Source: Ailurus styani
Taxonomy: Eukaryota; Chordata; Mammalia; Carnivora; Ailuridae
Length of the DNA: 64,000 nucleotides
Direction of reading: 5' to 3'
Assembly: GCA_002007465.1 (NCBI GenBank)
Contig: LNAC01000682.1
Location: 311,779-375,778 of the forward strand
The notes below the pieces were generated by a model. It was not told the DNA's origin. It made no database searches and saw nothing but the letters and a program-made list of their open reading frames with translations. Positions 1 through 10,000 of the stretch are shown here, in pieces. The translations under genes were made by a program, and so were the position numbers. Every line of letters begins with the position of its first letter. The first letter of the stretch is position 1.

Positions 1-72
1 ATTCTGAAAGGACAAATATATAGGAGATCTACTGTGTTCTGCACTGACATTTTTTGATCTTACTTGTTCTAG

Positions 73-168
<96 letters not shown>

Positions 169-998
169 TAACTATCCACCAACCAATACCCCTCCCCCAG
201 CTTTGCTTGCTTAGTAAAAGTTTGCTTAGTTTAATTCAAAAAAGCTTTGCTATCTTGTTTGTTTCTTGAGACTTTAGTATACCTGTTGAAGAGTAAGAGC
301 AATTCAGAAGAGGGATTTTCAGTATAGAAGGGGGTGGCCATTATTTACTTTTTAAATGTCCTGTGATTATCTCTCCACCCTGCCAGTTCTCTGGCTTTGT
401 CTTTATCCAGATTTGCCATCCTTTCTCTTGCCACCTTTCAGGATTTACACAAGAAAGACTTCCCTAAGGAATTCTGGTTTCCCAAACATAATTTTAGTCA
501 CCTTTAGCTTTAAAACAAAAATACTAATTGTTTTCTCTCACAGTACTGGCTGTCATTAGTTCAGCTTTTAGTGTGTGTCAGTTATTAAGTATTTGATGTA
601 TGTCATCTCGTTTTGACAGCTACTAAGGAGGTTCTTTTCCCAACTTCTTATAGGGAATTGAAGAAATCAGTAGCGATTCTTTCTTGATGTGATGGAAATT
701 ATGGAAGTTAAATGCTGTGGTGGTTACTCTTGGGCTATTAGCTACATTGATGGTCACAGTGGAACGTGTTGGGACATGTTCTGGTTTACTTTTTAAGCAT
801 GCAGGGTTTTGATACTTGAAATATTTGAAAGAAACTTCAAAATGGTTATAATTAGATTTTGTGGTGTTTGGCCACATCTCTTTCAGCATTATACAGAAGG
901 CCTGAGGATTAGCTTTACCTCATTGTTTATGAAAAGGAAATTGCTTTCTATATATTCACTACAGTAGAGTGATGTTAAGTACAAGGTCAGAGGTGATC

Positions 999-1189
999 TT
1001 TTTTTTTTAAAGATTTTATTTATTTATTTGACAGACACAGTGAGAGAGAATACAAGCGGGGGGAGTGGGAGAGGGAGAAGCAGACTCCCCACTGAGCAGG
1101 GAGCCCGATGCAGGGCTATTTCCCAGTACCCTGGGATCTTGACCTGAGCCGAAAGCAGATGCTCAGCGACTGAGCCACCCAGGTGCCCC
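999..1189 (-). mobile_element. SINEC tRNA-Lys SINE
   Basis: Antisense copy: T-run, TTTATTTATTTGACAGA, GA-rich body, then GAGCCACCCAGGTGCCCC. Direct repeats CAGAGGTGAT at 989-998 and 1190-1199 mark the target-site duplication (TSD). Confidence 0.93.
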
Positions 1190-1254
1190 CAGAGGTGATT
1201 TTCAAATACAGAAAATGAGCTGGTTTGCATTTTTTGTTAAAATGGTGTATTTGA

Positions 1255-1364
1255 GGGGCTCCTTGCTGGGTCAGGCAGTAGAGCAACATTAAGAGTAGAG
1301 CAACTCTTAATCTTGGGGTTGTGAGTTCAAGCCCCACGTTGGACCTAGAGCTTACTTTAAAAAT
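1255..1364 (+). mobile_element. Old, diverged SINEC copy
   Basis: Diverged head CTTGCTGGGTCAGGCAG followed by GTTGTGAGTTCAAGCCCCACG, the tRNA B-box region. It ends in a short A-rich stretch directly against the next SINE. Confidence 0.75.
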
Positions 1365-1365
1365 C

Positions 1366-1490
1366 AGGCACCTGGGTGGCTTAGTTGGTTAAGTGTCTGC
1401 CTTCAGCTCAGGTCATGATCGTGGGGTCCTGGGATCGAGCCCCGTGTCAGGCTCTGCTTCTCCCTCTGTGTTCTCTCCTTCTGTCTCAAA
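1366..1490 (+). mobile_element. SINEC, tail-truncated
   Basis: Good head (AGGCACCTGGGTGGCTTAG) and body, but it stops after the CT-rich stretch without an AAATAAA tail. Confidence 0.85.
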
Positions 1491-1760
1491 GTTCTTTTTG
1501 GGGTTATAAGACATCCTGGTTTAGTGAACAACATATAGGTAAGTAAAACATAGTGTGCCGAGAGATATGTGATGTATGGTGTCATCCTAGAGCGGAAGTA
1601 TAATGAATGGGAAGGGTGCCTTTTTTTTTTTTTTTTTTTGGGAAGGGTGCTTTTGGTATCGTTTTGCTGATGCTTTTCAACTTAGGGGGTGGGTATAAAT
1701 TGTGCTTTTAGAGGGTTGAAAGCTGTCCTTGGATCTATGTGGCTTCAAAGCTGATTGCTT

Positions 1761-1954
1761 GGGGTACCTGGGTGGCTCACTGGGTTAAAGCCTCTGCCTT
1801 TGGCTCAGGTCATGATCTCAGGATCCTGGGATCAAGCCCCACATCGGGCTCCCTGCTCTGCAAGGAGCCTGCTTCTCCCTTTCCCCCCCCCTGCTCATGC
1901 TCTCTCTCACTCTCTCTCAAATCAATAAATAAAATCTTTAAAAAAAAAAAAAAA
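1761..1954 (+). mobile_element. SINEC
   Basis: Full sense copy ending in an A-run. Imperfect flanking repeat AGCTGATTGCTT / AGTTGATGGCTT. It sits only 32 bp upstream of an RPL14 exon, so its tail lies close to that exon's splice acceptor. Confidence 0.92.
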
Positions 1955-1972
1955 GTTGATGGCTTAATCTGA

Positions 1973-2095
<123 letters not shown>

Positions 2096-2182
2096 TAGGG
2101 TCATTTTAATTATGACCCCTTTTTTTTTGGAGGGATGATAGGTAGTATGAGGGATTATTTATTAACTTTATTTTTTTAACAG

Positions 2183-2236
2183 AAAGCCAAGATGACAGAT
2201 TTTGATCGTTACAAAGTCATGAAGGCAAAGAAGATG
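2183..2236 (+). CDS. RPL14: RPL14 internal exon (18 codons)
   Basis: A short exon of exactly 18 codons (KAKMTDFDRYKVMKAKKM) between a TTTAACAG acceptor and a GTAAGT donor. The flanking introns are only 96 and 204 bp, the compact 3' structure usual for ribosomal-protein genes. Confidence 0.95.
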
Positions 2237-2440
2237 GTAAGTTTTTAAATTATTAAAAGATTTTTTTATCTTTACCCTAAACTTGTCTGGTAATTCTGCC
2301 CAAGCTTGATAGACTACAGTTGAATTCACAAGAGTTTTAGACATAAGGTTTGTTTTCTTGCATGTGCATTCTATACATACAGGATAGACAGCAAAGTAGT
2401 TTTTTGTGTGCTTACACAATAACATATTGAAATTTTTCAG

Positions 2441-2719
2441 AGGAACAGAATAATCAAGCTTGAAGTTAGGAAGCTACAGAAAGCAGCTCTCCTGAAAGCT
2501 TCTCCTAAAAAAGCACCTGCTGCTAAGGGTGCGGCTGCAGCAGCTGCTGCGAAGGTTCCAGCCAAAAAGATGGCTGCTGCGGGCAAGAAGGCTCCAGCCC
2601 AGAAGGTTCCTGCCCCGAAAGCTGCAGGACAGAAGGCAGCACCTCCAAAAGCTCAGAAGGGTCAGAAAGCTCCAGCCCAGAAAGCACCTGCTCCAAAGGC
2701 ATCTGGCAAGAAAGCATAA
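2441..2719 (+). CDS. RPL14: RPL14 terminal coding exon
   Basis: The last exon opens with [20 protein letters not shown] and ends with ..KASGKKA and TAA at 2717-2719 (92 codons plus stop). The C-terminal tail is built of repeated K-A-P/Q units such as KAPAQK and holds one run of seven alanines near 2530-2552. Mammalian eL14 tails of this kind are lysine-rich, and the human gene has a length-variable alanine run here. The polyadenylation signal follows 28 bp after the stop. No frameshift is visible; I consider this the functional gene. Confidence 0.96.
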   Translation, partial: RNRIIKLEVRKLQKAALLKASPKKAPAAKGAAAAAAAKVPAKKMAAAGKKAPAQKVPAPKAAGQKAAPPKAQKGQKAPAQKAPAPKASGKKA

Positions 2720-2747
2720 AAAGCATAAGAGGCTTTTAAAGACAAGT

Positions 2748-2753
2748 AATAAA
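2748..2753 (+). terminator. RPL14: RPL14 polyadenylation signal
   Basis: AATAAA 28 bp after the RPL14 stop codon, followed by GT-rich sequence from about 2770. The 3' UTR is therefore very short, as usual for ribosomal-protein mRNAs. Confidence 0.85.
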
Positions 2754-3683
2754 GGTTCTTTTTGACATGCTGGCGAGTGTGCTTGATGTGTGGCATAAAG
2801 TCTATCTCTGGGGTCGGGATTATGGAGTAGATTGATAGGATTGTTAAAGTTATTGTTAGAGAATCGGTTCTTTAGCCCCAGTCTGTCCAGACTCAGTATA
2901 AAGCTATCACACAGTCATAACTAGTGTGCTCATGGGAAATGGATAGTTTAGAGCACCTGATGAGTTTTTCCTCTTGTACAAATATATTCCCTATAAATAA
3001 CATCCCAGTAGCTAAAGAGTTTAGTAAGTTTTCTTTAGAAAATACACTGTAGGAAACTAAGACAAGTAAGCAAAATACATTATGGTATGATAGTTAAATT
3101 TCTGTTACTCCCTATTATTTCTAACCAAAACCTGGCTTCTGAGCCTCACTGGCATTCATGGGGACAAAACTCATTTTGCTTTGGTGATACTAATTAATGG
3201 GCAAGTGATACAGTTTAGGTAGGGGAAATGCAGCCCGTTTGGGGCTACCCAGCCTTTCCTGAAGGGTGGGGAGTTGTCTAGGTAAATGGGGATCTTAAGC
3301 TACAAGTCACAAGGAAGCTGTGGACTGGCTGGAGACCCCAGAACAACGCTTACCCTTTAATTTTCAATGTCACCGTGTCATTTTTATTTTGTTTTTGCTG
3401 TGTCACGTGTAAATAGATTACAACTTTTTTAATCTGAGGCTGTTCATCAGTGCAAGCCATTTATGTGCGCTGCATTTCATTACCCTATAATTAGACTTCT
3501 GTCTCTGTTTTCCACTTGCTGACCTCTGGTGTATTTCCCCTCCTCCCCTCCATTTCCACCCCTTGTTTCTTGAATTGGTTTGGAAGTCATACCTTCTATT
3601 TCTGTTACTGTTCATCCACAGAATTAAACCAATCTCTCTATCTTGTACACATCCTCCCTGAACAGTATTTAAAGAGGCATCGT

Positions 3684-3831
3684 GAGGCACTTGGGTGGCT
3701 CAGTTAAGCAGTCAATTCTTGATCTCAGCTCAGCTCTTGATCTCAGGGTTGTGAGTTCAAGCCCCACCCTGGGCTCCATGCTGGGCGTGGAGCCTACATA
3801 CATACCTACATAAAAAAAGTAATAAATAAAA
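3684..3831 (+). mobile_element. SINEC, diverged
   Basis: Head AGGCACTTGGGTGGCTCAG, B-box region GTTGTGAGTTCAAGCCCCACC, and a short A-rich tail. Confidence 0.85.
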
Positions 3832-4149
3832 AGGGGCGATGCGTATTTAGTTTAATATCCTCTACTAATTGATTGGTTTACCACTGCTGCTTCTGTCCCA
3901 CCTCTTCCTCTTAGGTTCATGAATTTTTTAATTTTCATGGACTGCATCCTCCAGTATTTCAGTTAGCATTCATGAGTGATGAATTTTCTGAATGCTTGTC
4001 TGAAAATATTTTATGTATATGAATTGTTATTACAGCATTTCTGATAGCAAACGTGTGGGTTGTTTTTTTTTCCCCCACATCAGCCGATTTTCTAACTCTG
4101 GACACCAAATGGATGTCCTACAGATCAGTTTAGTTTTGTTTTTTGTTTT

Positions 4150-4285
4150 TTGTTTTTTTTTTTTAAGTAAGCTCTCTGCCCAGCATGGAGCCCAGCATGG
4201 GACTTGAGCTCAGGAGTCTGAGATCAAGACCTGAGCTGAGACCAAGAGTTGGACGCTTAACTGATTGAGCCACCCAGTTGTCCCC
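4150..4285 (-). mobile_element. SINEC, diverged
   Basis: T-rich run, then CATGGGACTTGAGCTCAGGA and TGATTGAGCCACCCAGTTGT; antisense copy of an older subfamily. Confidence 0.83.
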
Positions 4286-4374
4286 AAATCAATGTAGTTC
4301 TGGCACTGCCCAGAGTTAGGGTCGGATCCCACAGCTTGGGTCTGCCCCATTTCAGATACTGATTGCAAGTCCCA

Positions 4375-5080
4375 GTCCTGCACATCTGACTATCCAGCTA
4401 TACGTTGGAGTTCCCATGACCCCTTCCTCAGGTTTGATAAATTAGGAATGGCTTGCAGAACTCAGGAAAACACTTTAGTTACTATTAGCTTATAGGGAAA
4501 CAACCCAGGAGCAGCCAAATGGAAGAAGCCCCTAGGGTGAGGTGTGAGGGCAAGGGCAAGGAGTGCACATGCCCTCTTCAGTTCATCACCTTCCCAGCGC
4601 CTTGTGTTCAACAGCCTGGAAGCTCTCTGAACCCCCCCAACCCATTAAGTGTTTTTAATGGAGGATCATTATGTAGGCATAATTGATTAAATCATTGACC
4701 ACTGGTGATCAACTCAATCTCCAGCCTCTCTCCACTCCAGGGGATGGGGGTGAAAGTTCTAGTCACATGGTTGGTTCTTCTGGTGACCAGCCCCTCCCTA
4801 TTCCTGAAGCTCTCTAGGGCCCCCAGCCACCAGTCTCCATCAGCGTGCAAAATGACACTCTTACTACCCCCAAAGACTCAAATAGTTTTAGAAGCTTCCA
4901 ATATTGGGAATCAGGGAGAAAGATGAAATGTTATAACAAAAGATGCTCTTATCATCCCTATCACTCAAGAAATTGCAGAGGTTTTAGGAATTCTATGCCA
5001 GAAACTGGGGAAGAAGACCAAATAACTATTTCTTTATTACATCACAATATTACATCTTGTGTCTATGTAATAGTTTAGCT
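4375..5080 (-). repeat. Old interspersed repeat, family not assigned
   Basis: Phrases such as GCTTGCAGAACTCAGGAAAA, ATTGATTAAATCATTGACCA and GGTGATCAACTCAATCTCCA recur in many mammalian genomes as an ancient repeat. I recognise the text but cannot name the family; an LTR is most likely. Orientation is uncertain. Confidence 0.55.
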
Positions 5081-5264
5081 CTTTAGAGTTTTAGATTCAA
5101 AATGATTTTCTTGTAGAACATCCTCCAGTGCCCTTATATAGACTAAGTACTATTAGTGAAAGCAGGTTCGGGAACCAGAATTTGTTCACTTCTTTTTTCC
5201 AGCCACTTTACACAAGTCTCATTTCCTTTTCATAATATTCCTATTTTCAGAAGCTAAGAGGTGA

Positions 5265-5420
5265 AACAAGTTCATTCATTTAGTAAATATTTTTGGAGTG
5301 CCTGCTAAAAGAGCTCACAGTCTACTCGAAAGAATGACACTGAGAAAGACAATGTCAGCAGTGTGGTAAGCGAGGGGAGTCTGGAAGACCATCACCTAGG
5401 ACATCAGAAAAGACTTATTT
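5265..5420 (+). repeat. L2-like LINE fragment
   Basis: TTCATTCATTTAGTAAATATTTTTGGAGTGCCTGCT followed by a degraded version of the L2 3' end. Weak but typical wording. Confidence 0.55.
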
Positions 5421-5423
5421 ATG

Positions 5424-5622
5424 AGGCCTGGGTGGCTCAGTTAGTTAAGCGTCTGCCTTCAGCCCAGGTCACAATCCCAGGGTCTTGGGATCCAGTCCCG
5501 CATGGGGCAGCATGGGCCTCCCTACTCAGCGGGGAGCCTGCTTCTCCCTCTCCCTCTGCAGCTCCTCCTGCTTGTGTATTCTTTCTCTATCAAATAAATA
5601 AATAAAATCTTAAAAAAAAAAA
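5424..5622 (+). mobile_element. SINEC
   Basis: Sense copy with head GGCCTGGGTGGCTCAG, CT-rich stretch, and tail AAATAAATAAATAAAATC plus an A-run. Confidence 0.92.
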
Positions 5623-5795
5623 CGAACCAAAAACATATATCCAACCATGTCATCTACCGTGCTTAATAATCCTTTAGTTTTGTTGATTGCTTCCTTCGTT
5701 GTGCAGAAGCTTTTTATCTTAATGAAGTCCCAATAATTCATTTTTGCTTTGGTTTCCTTTGCCTCCAGTGATGTACCTAATAAGAAGTTGTTGCA

Positions 5796-5984
5796 ATTGG
5801 GTGCTTGGGTGGCTCAGTTGCTGGGTATCTGCCTTCAGCTCAGGTCATGATCCCAGGGTCCTGGGATCGAGCCCCACATCAGGCTCCTTGCTCCACGGAA
5901 AGCCTGCTTCTCCCTGTCCCCCCTGCTTGTGTTCCCTCTCTTGCTGTTTCTCTGTCAAATAAATAAATAAAATCTTAAAAAAAA
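5796..5984 (+). mobile_element. SINEC inserted in L1
   Basis: Sense copy with a near-perfect flanking repeat AAGTTGTTGCA / AAGTTGTGCAG. L1 text resumes directly after it. Confidence 0.92.
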
Positions 5985-6465
5985 AAGTTGTGCAGCCGAG
6001 GTTGGAGAGGTTGCTGCCTATGTTCTCTTCTAGGTTTTGATGGTTTCCTGTCTCACATGTAGGTCTTTCATTCATCTGGAATTTATTTTTGTGTATAGGA
6101 CCAAGAAATTGGTCCTTTCATTCTTCTGCATGTGGCTGTCCAGTTTTCTCTGCACCATTTGTTGAAGAGACTTTTTTCCATTGGATATTTTTTCCTGCTT
6201 TGTGGAAGGTAAGTTGACCATAGAGTTGTGGGTCCATTTCTGGGATCTCTATTCTTTTCCATTGATCTATGTATCTATTTTTGTGTCAGTACCATACTGT
6301 CTTGATGATTGCAGCTTTGTAATAGAGCTTGAAGTCTGGAATCGTGATGCCTCCAGCTTTGCTCTTCTTGTTCAGGATTGCTTTGACTATTTGGCGTCTT
6401 CTGTGGTTCCATACCCATTTTAGGATTGTTTGTTCTAGCTCTGTGAAAAGTGCTGGTGGTATTTT

Positions 6466-6650
6466 TTTTAATATTTTATTTATTTATTTGAGAGAGAGAG
6501 AGCACGAGCAGGGGGAGTGGCAGAAGGAGAAGGAGAAGCCGATTCCCCGATGAGCAGGGAGTCCGATGTGAGGCTGGATCCCAGGACCCGGGGATCATGA
6601 CCTAAGCAGAAGCCTGACGAGCTTAACCTACTGAGCCACCCAGGTGCCCC
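6466..6650 (-). mobile_element. SINEC inserted in L1
   Basis: Antisense copy between TGCTGGTGGTATTTT (6451-6465) and TGCTCATGGTATTTT (6651-6665), a 15-bp TSD with two differences. Confidence 0.92.
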
Positions 6651-6717
6651 TGCTCATGGTATTTTGATAGGGATTGCATTAAATGTATAGATTGCTTTGG
6701 GTAGTACAGCCATTTTA

Positions 6718-6748
6718 TTTTTTTAAATTTTTTTTGTATTTATTTTTT
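6718..6748 (-). mobile_element. Tail-only retroinsertion
   Basis: 31 bp of T-rich sequence lie between two perfect 16-bp copies of TAGTACAGCCATTTTA (6702-6717 and 6749-6764) inside the L1. This looks like the reversed poly(A) tail of a retroposon with no body. Confidence 0.75.
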
Positions 6749-6860
6749 TAGTACAGCCATTTTAACGTTTGTTTTTCCAATCCATAAGCACGTGTTTCCA
6801 TATTTGTGTCCTCTTCAATTTCTTTCGTGAGTTTTCAGAGTACAGATCTTTTACCTCTTT

Positions 6861-6932
6861 GTTTATGCCCACTTTTACATGTGGTTATGCCCACGTTTAC
6901 ACCTCTTTGGTTATGCCCACTTTTACATGCCC
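6861..6932. repeat. Three-unit short tandem repeat
   Basis: GTTTATGCCCACTTTTACAT, GGTTATGCCCACGTTTACAC and GGTTATGCCCACTTTTACAT follow one another: three 22-26 bp units with small differences. Confidence 0.75.
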
Positions 6933-6939
6933 CATTCTG

Positions 6940-7140
6940 AATATTCATCCTAACCTTAAGTAAAAAGAACCCACTAGCCTTCACTGTAGGAGTCACAGCT
7001 TTGGAAGTTATTCCCCCACGATCTCTTTATTTGCCGCAAATAAATTTCCTTTGTATGACAACTCTACCTGGTGTAGTCTCTACCTGTAACTCACCAAGGA
7101 TGGAACTCACCTAGCTGGGTTACAGTGCAGTATGTTGGGG
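6940..7140 (+). repeat. Possible LTR 3' end
   Basis: CCACGATCTCTTTATTTGCC, AAATAAATTTCC (polyadenylation-like) and CTACCTGGTGTAGTCTC resemble the R-U5 end of an old mammalian LTR. Boundaries and family are not determined. Confidence 0.4.
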
Positions 7141-7261
7141 GGAAAGGGACAGGGCAACCCTGGGAAGTGGAACTGGAAGGTGAGGGAAGGATGACAAGAT
7201 CAGTCCGGAAAAGTTCTGAGTTTTAGGTGATTATGGATTAGCCAAGTAGAACGAAACGGTA

Positions 7262-7494
7262 GGGGTGCCTGGGTGGCTCAGTTGTTAAGCATCTGCCTTC
7301 AGCTCAAGTCATGATCCCAGGGTCTTGGGATTGAGCCTCACATAGAGCCTCACATAGAGCCCCACATCCAGCCCCACATCGGGCTCTCTGCTCAGCAGGA
7401 AGCCTGCTTCTCTCTCTTCTACTCCCCCTGCTTGTGTTTCCTCTCTTGCTGTGTTTATCTCTGTCAAATAAATAAATAAAATCTTAAAAAAAAA
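7262..7494 (+). mobile_element. SINEC with internal tandem repeat
   Basis: Sense copy about 35 bp longer than its neighbours, because the stretch after TTGAGCC carries four tandem versions of a roughly 11-bp AGCC(T/C)CACAT unit at 7333-7383. Confidence 0.92.
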
Positions 7495-7689
7495 TAGTAG
7501 GCAGGTTGATATAGAAGACTCTAGCTCAAAGGTATCTGCACAATGCCTGGCCAACAGGAAGCTGCTGCCCTGACTATTATTCTATCTGGACTGGAGAAAG
7601 AGATGTGGGAGTGTGTTATAGGAAAGTGGCAACGACACACAGGGATAACAATAATGTCTGCAACAGAGCTAGAACTTACTCTGACTTAT

Positions 7690-8320
7690 TTATGATGCAG
7701 GACCAGAAGTTGTTATAAGTGCTTTGCACGAGTTGACTCACTCAATTTGATTAAGTTTTAGAGTGTAAGTGAGGTTCAGTGGGAGGGGAATGCAGAGCCC
7801 ATGACCAAGAAAGAATTCTTGAGACATCTTTGATGTAAAATGGTGGTTTATTAAAGCACCGCACAGGACCCCTGGGCAGAAAGAGCTGTTGCACTGGGGT
7901 TGTGAGGGGTGGCAGGTTATATACATGGGTTTGGGGGAGGAAAGGAAAAAGGGAGGTTTCGATAGAGCTTTCATACCCTAAAGAAGACCTACAGGATACC
8001 GGATACCAGAGGCCTTGTCATTGTCAATGTTTTTCCCCCCTAGCAAGGCATTAAGATCAAGATAGTTGGGGGATTGCTGGGAGGGTGTCACACATGTCCC
8101 ACCCAGGAGTGGGGGTGGGGGAAAGTTGCAGGGTGTCGGCTTTTGCTTTGTCCTCAGCCCTCTGTTCCCTCATCAAGTTACTGCACTGAGTCGATGAGTT
8201 CGAAACTACCGCTGTTCCCAACTGAGAAACCGAAGCACAGAGTTTGATCAACAGGCACAGGCCATACAGTGAACGGGTGATGGAGCCGGGATCAGAACGG
8301 CGACAGCCAGACCTGGGACT
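7690..8320 (+). repeat. MIR SINE split by an LTR
   Basis: Left part (AGTGCTTTGCACGAGTTGAC) and right part (GAGAAACCGAAGCACAGAG..GGTGATGGAGCCGGGATCAGAAC) are the two halves of a sense MIR. An LTR separates them from about 7764 to 8170. Confidence 0.7.
7764..8170 (-). mobile_element. Solo LTR, antisense, inserted in MIR
   Basis: Reverse-strand LTR features: GGTTTATTAAAGCACC (reversed AATAAA) followed by TCTTTGATGTAAAATGG upstream. The left end TGTAAG is plausible; the right end and TSD are unclear. It lies just upstream of the ZNF619 CpG island. No viral coding sequence is seen. Confidence 0.6.
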
Positions 8321-8960
8321 TGGCGGTCTCAGGTCACAGTCCAGAAGCCGTTCGACAGAGACCGGGTCCAGAATTCATTCGGCGAAGTTACTGCTGGCCA
8401 GCACTGGAGCCCGCACGCAGACCCACGCGGACTGTGGTGCCGGCTCGGTGTCCCCGAGTTGCGGCTCTCAGGCCGGGGCGCGGCGCCGCACCCGCAGGGC
8501 GGGAGGAAAGCCGGCGCAGGGGCTCAGGCGGCGGGTCCCGCTCGGGACCATGGAGAAGGCCGGCCTCCGGGCTTCCTAGAGCGGCGCGGGTGGGCGCGCC
8601 TCCGCTCGCGCTTCCGCCTCGGCTGCGAACGGGGGGAGNGTTCGGTGGTCCGCCTCGGTGCGGTGGCGCGGCCCGCCGGGTCCCGGAGCTCGGGCGTCGG
8701 GGCCCTGCCTCAGAGGCGCCATCAACCCTCTTGCCCCGAAGAGCTGGCCTGAAGTCCCCCCGGCTCGCGGTACTCAGGGTGGGGGCGGGTGACGCGTGGG
8801 GTCGCCCGCTTGCGGGCGGGGGCGGGGGCACTGTGCAGCTTCCCCTGGGGTCTCTGGTCAGCATCGCCCCCTGGGACGTTGAGCGTCTTCCCCTTTCCCC
8901 TGGGGCCGGATCACCACTTGCATCCCGTCCCGGGGCCCCGTTATCCTACCTTTTCTCTAA
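8250..8960 (+). promoter_or_regulatory. ZNF619: CpG-island promoter of ZNF619
   Basis: Dense CpG and GC-rich sequence with GGGGCGGG boxes and no TATA box. It should hold the non-coding first exon; the exact start and first donor cannot be fixed by eye. Two stretches (8603-8626 and 8848-8882) align with the ZNF621 island (50167-50189 and 50546-50582), showing that the promoter was duplicated with the gene. One undetermined base is at 8639. Long open frames here are base-composition artefacts. Confidence 0.8.
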
Positions 8961-9295
8961 ATGCTCGTTTAAGTCTTTGCCACCTTTGGTAACAGACTAC
9001 TTCGTAATTCATTCATAGTGGGCCAGGGATTTTCTTGAAAGCCACGAATCCACTGCATGCAGTTCTTGACTCTTGCTTCACAGACATTCTTTCGAGGAAT
9101 TTTCAGCTTCACCAGGCAGATTTTGTAGATTTACAAAAGAAGCAGATGCAGCACCACATGAACCGCTGGAGAAGGTGCACTGGGAACATCCGGAGTGTCC
9201 TAGTAATATTGTTTTCAATGAGAGAAGCACGGAGACTGCGGGGAAAGAGGTGGGGAACGAGGCAGGGTTAGCCTCATTGTGATTCTCTCTCTTAG

Positions 9296-9381
9296 CTCCA
9301 CAGGTTCTTGCTTTTCCAAACAGAGAGGGCAGTGCATGAAGCCAGGGGCGGTCAGCCATGCTCCAGACGGTGTGGTGCCAG
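9296..9381 (+). CDS. ZNF619: ZNF619 start exon (coding part 9358-9381)
   Basis: After a CTCTCTTAG acceptor, 62 bp of 5' UTR lead to ATG at 9358 and eight codons, MLQTVWCQ, ending before GTGAGT. The same exon in ZNF621 (50958-51043) is clearly homologous (AGGTTCTTGCTTTTCCAAA in both UTRs, MLQTTWPQ). The coding part ends on a codon boundary, so KRAB-A follows in frame as EPVTFEDV. This start was chosen because all paralogues conserve it. Confidence 0.88.
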
Positions 9382-9615
9382 GTGAGTGAGCTTTCTTCCC
9401 TCTTTCCACATTCAGAAGAGATACAGTCAATCACTACAGGAATAGTAACCTGACCTGACCAGTCCCATGCTTAGCTTTGCATCCATCAGTTGAGTATGGC
9501 AGAGGAGTGTGTTAGGGGAGGTGATGAGTGTGAGTAGGTAAACTTGGGAGGATCAGGTTGGTTGGGAAAGAAGGAAGCATCAGCTAAGAAAACTCTGCTA
9601 AAAAGTGAGAATCTA

Positions 9616-9811
9616 GGGCGCCTGGGTGGCTCAGTCGTCAAGTGTCTGCCTTCAGCTCAGGTCATGATTCCAGGGTCCTGGGATGGAGCCCTGCATCGGG
9701 CTCCCTGCTCTGCAGGAAAGCCTGCTTCTCCCTCTCCCACTCCCCCTGCTGGTGTTCCCTCACTCGCTGTGTCTCTGTCAAATAAATAAATAAAATCTTT
9801 AAAAAAAATTA
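9616..9811 (+). mobile_element. SINEC
   Basis: Sense copy between two perfect 15-bp repeats AAAAGTGAGAATCTA (9601-9615 and 9812-9826). Confidence 0.96.
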
Positions 9812-9864
9812 AAAAGTGAGAATCTACATCCATGCAGACTATGGACCATGAAAGTACGGTTCAC

Positions 9865-10000
9865 AGATGAGCAGCTTTGGCATCACCAAGAGGCTTGCTG
9901 GAAAGGCAGAGTCTCAGGCCCCAACCCAGATCTCCAGAATCAGAATCTACATTTGTACAATATCTGGGGAACAAATGGGCAAGTTAAAATTTGGGGAGTG
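9865..10000 (-). repeat. MER5A-like hAT fragment
   Basis: GCAGCTTTGGCATCACCAAG, GCAGAGTCTCAGGCCCCAAC and CCAGAATCAGAATCTACATT are diverged MER5A text. Termini are lost; orientation is uncertain. Confidence 0.5.

Larger units (their letters stand above)
5650..6830 (-). mobile_element. L1 ORF2 3' region, antisense fragment
   Basis: Reverse complement of L1 ORF2: CAGAAGCTTTTTATCTTAAT, GTCAGTACCATACTGTCTTG, GCAGCTTTGTAATAGAGCTT and GTTTGTTCTAGCTCTGTGAA are familiar antisense L1 text. Non-coding remnant, interrupted by SINEs at 5796 and 6466 and by a tail-only insertion at 6718. Confidence 0.9.
2771..8250. other. Intergenic spacer RPL14-ZNF619
   Basis: No gene seen. 2771-3683 and 3833-4149 hold nothing I recognise. 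4375-5080 is an old interspersed repeat of unassigned family. 5650-6830 is an antisense L1 fragment broken by two SINEs. 6940-7140 resembles the 3' end of an LTR (AAATAAATTTCC then CCTGGTGTAGTCTC). 7690-8320 is a MIR split by an antisense LTR. Confidence 0.7.

Noticed and set aside
1366..1490. SINE heads as genuine tRNA-Lys genes
   Set aside because: The tRNA-like parts are diverged and attached to SINE bodies and A-rich tails; no free-standing cloverleaf was seen.
8320..9018. 232-codon open frame in the ZNF619 CpG island
   Set aside because: GC-rich sequence rarely forms stop codons; the residue mix (Ala, Arg, Pro, Gly) and an N in the frame speak against a protein.
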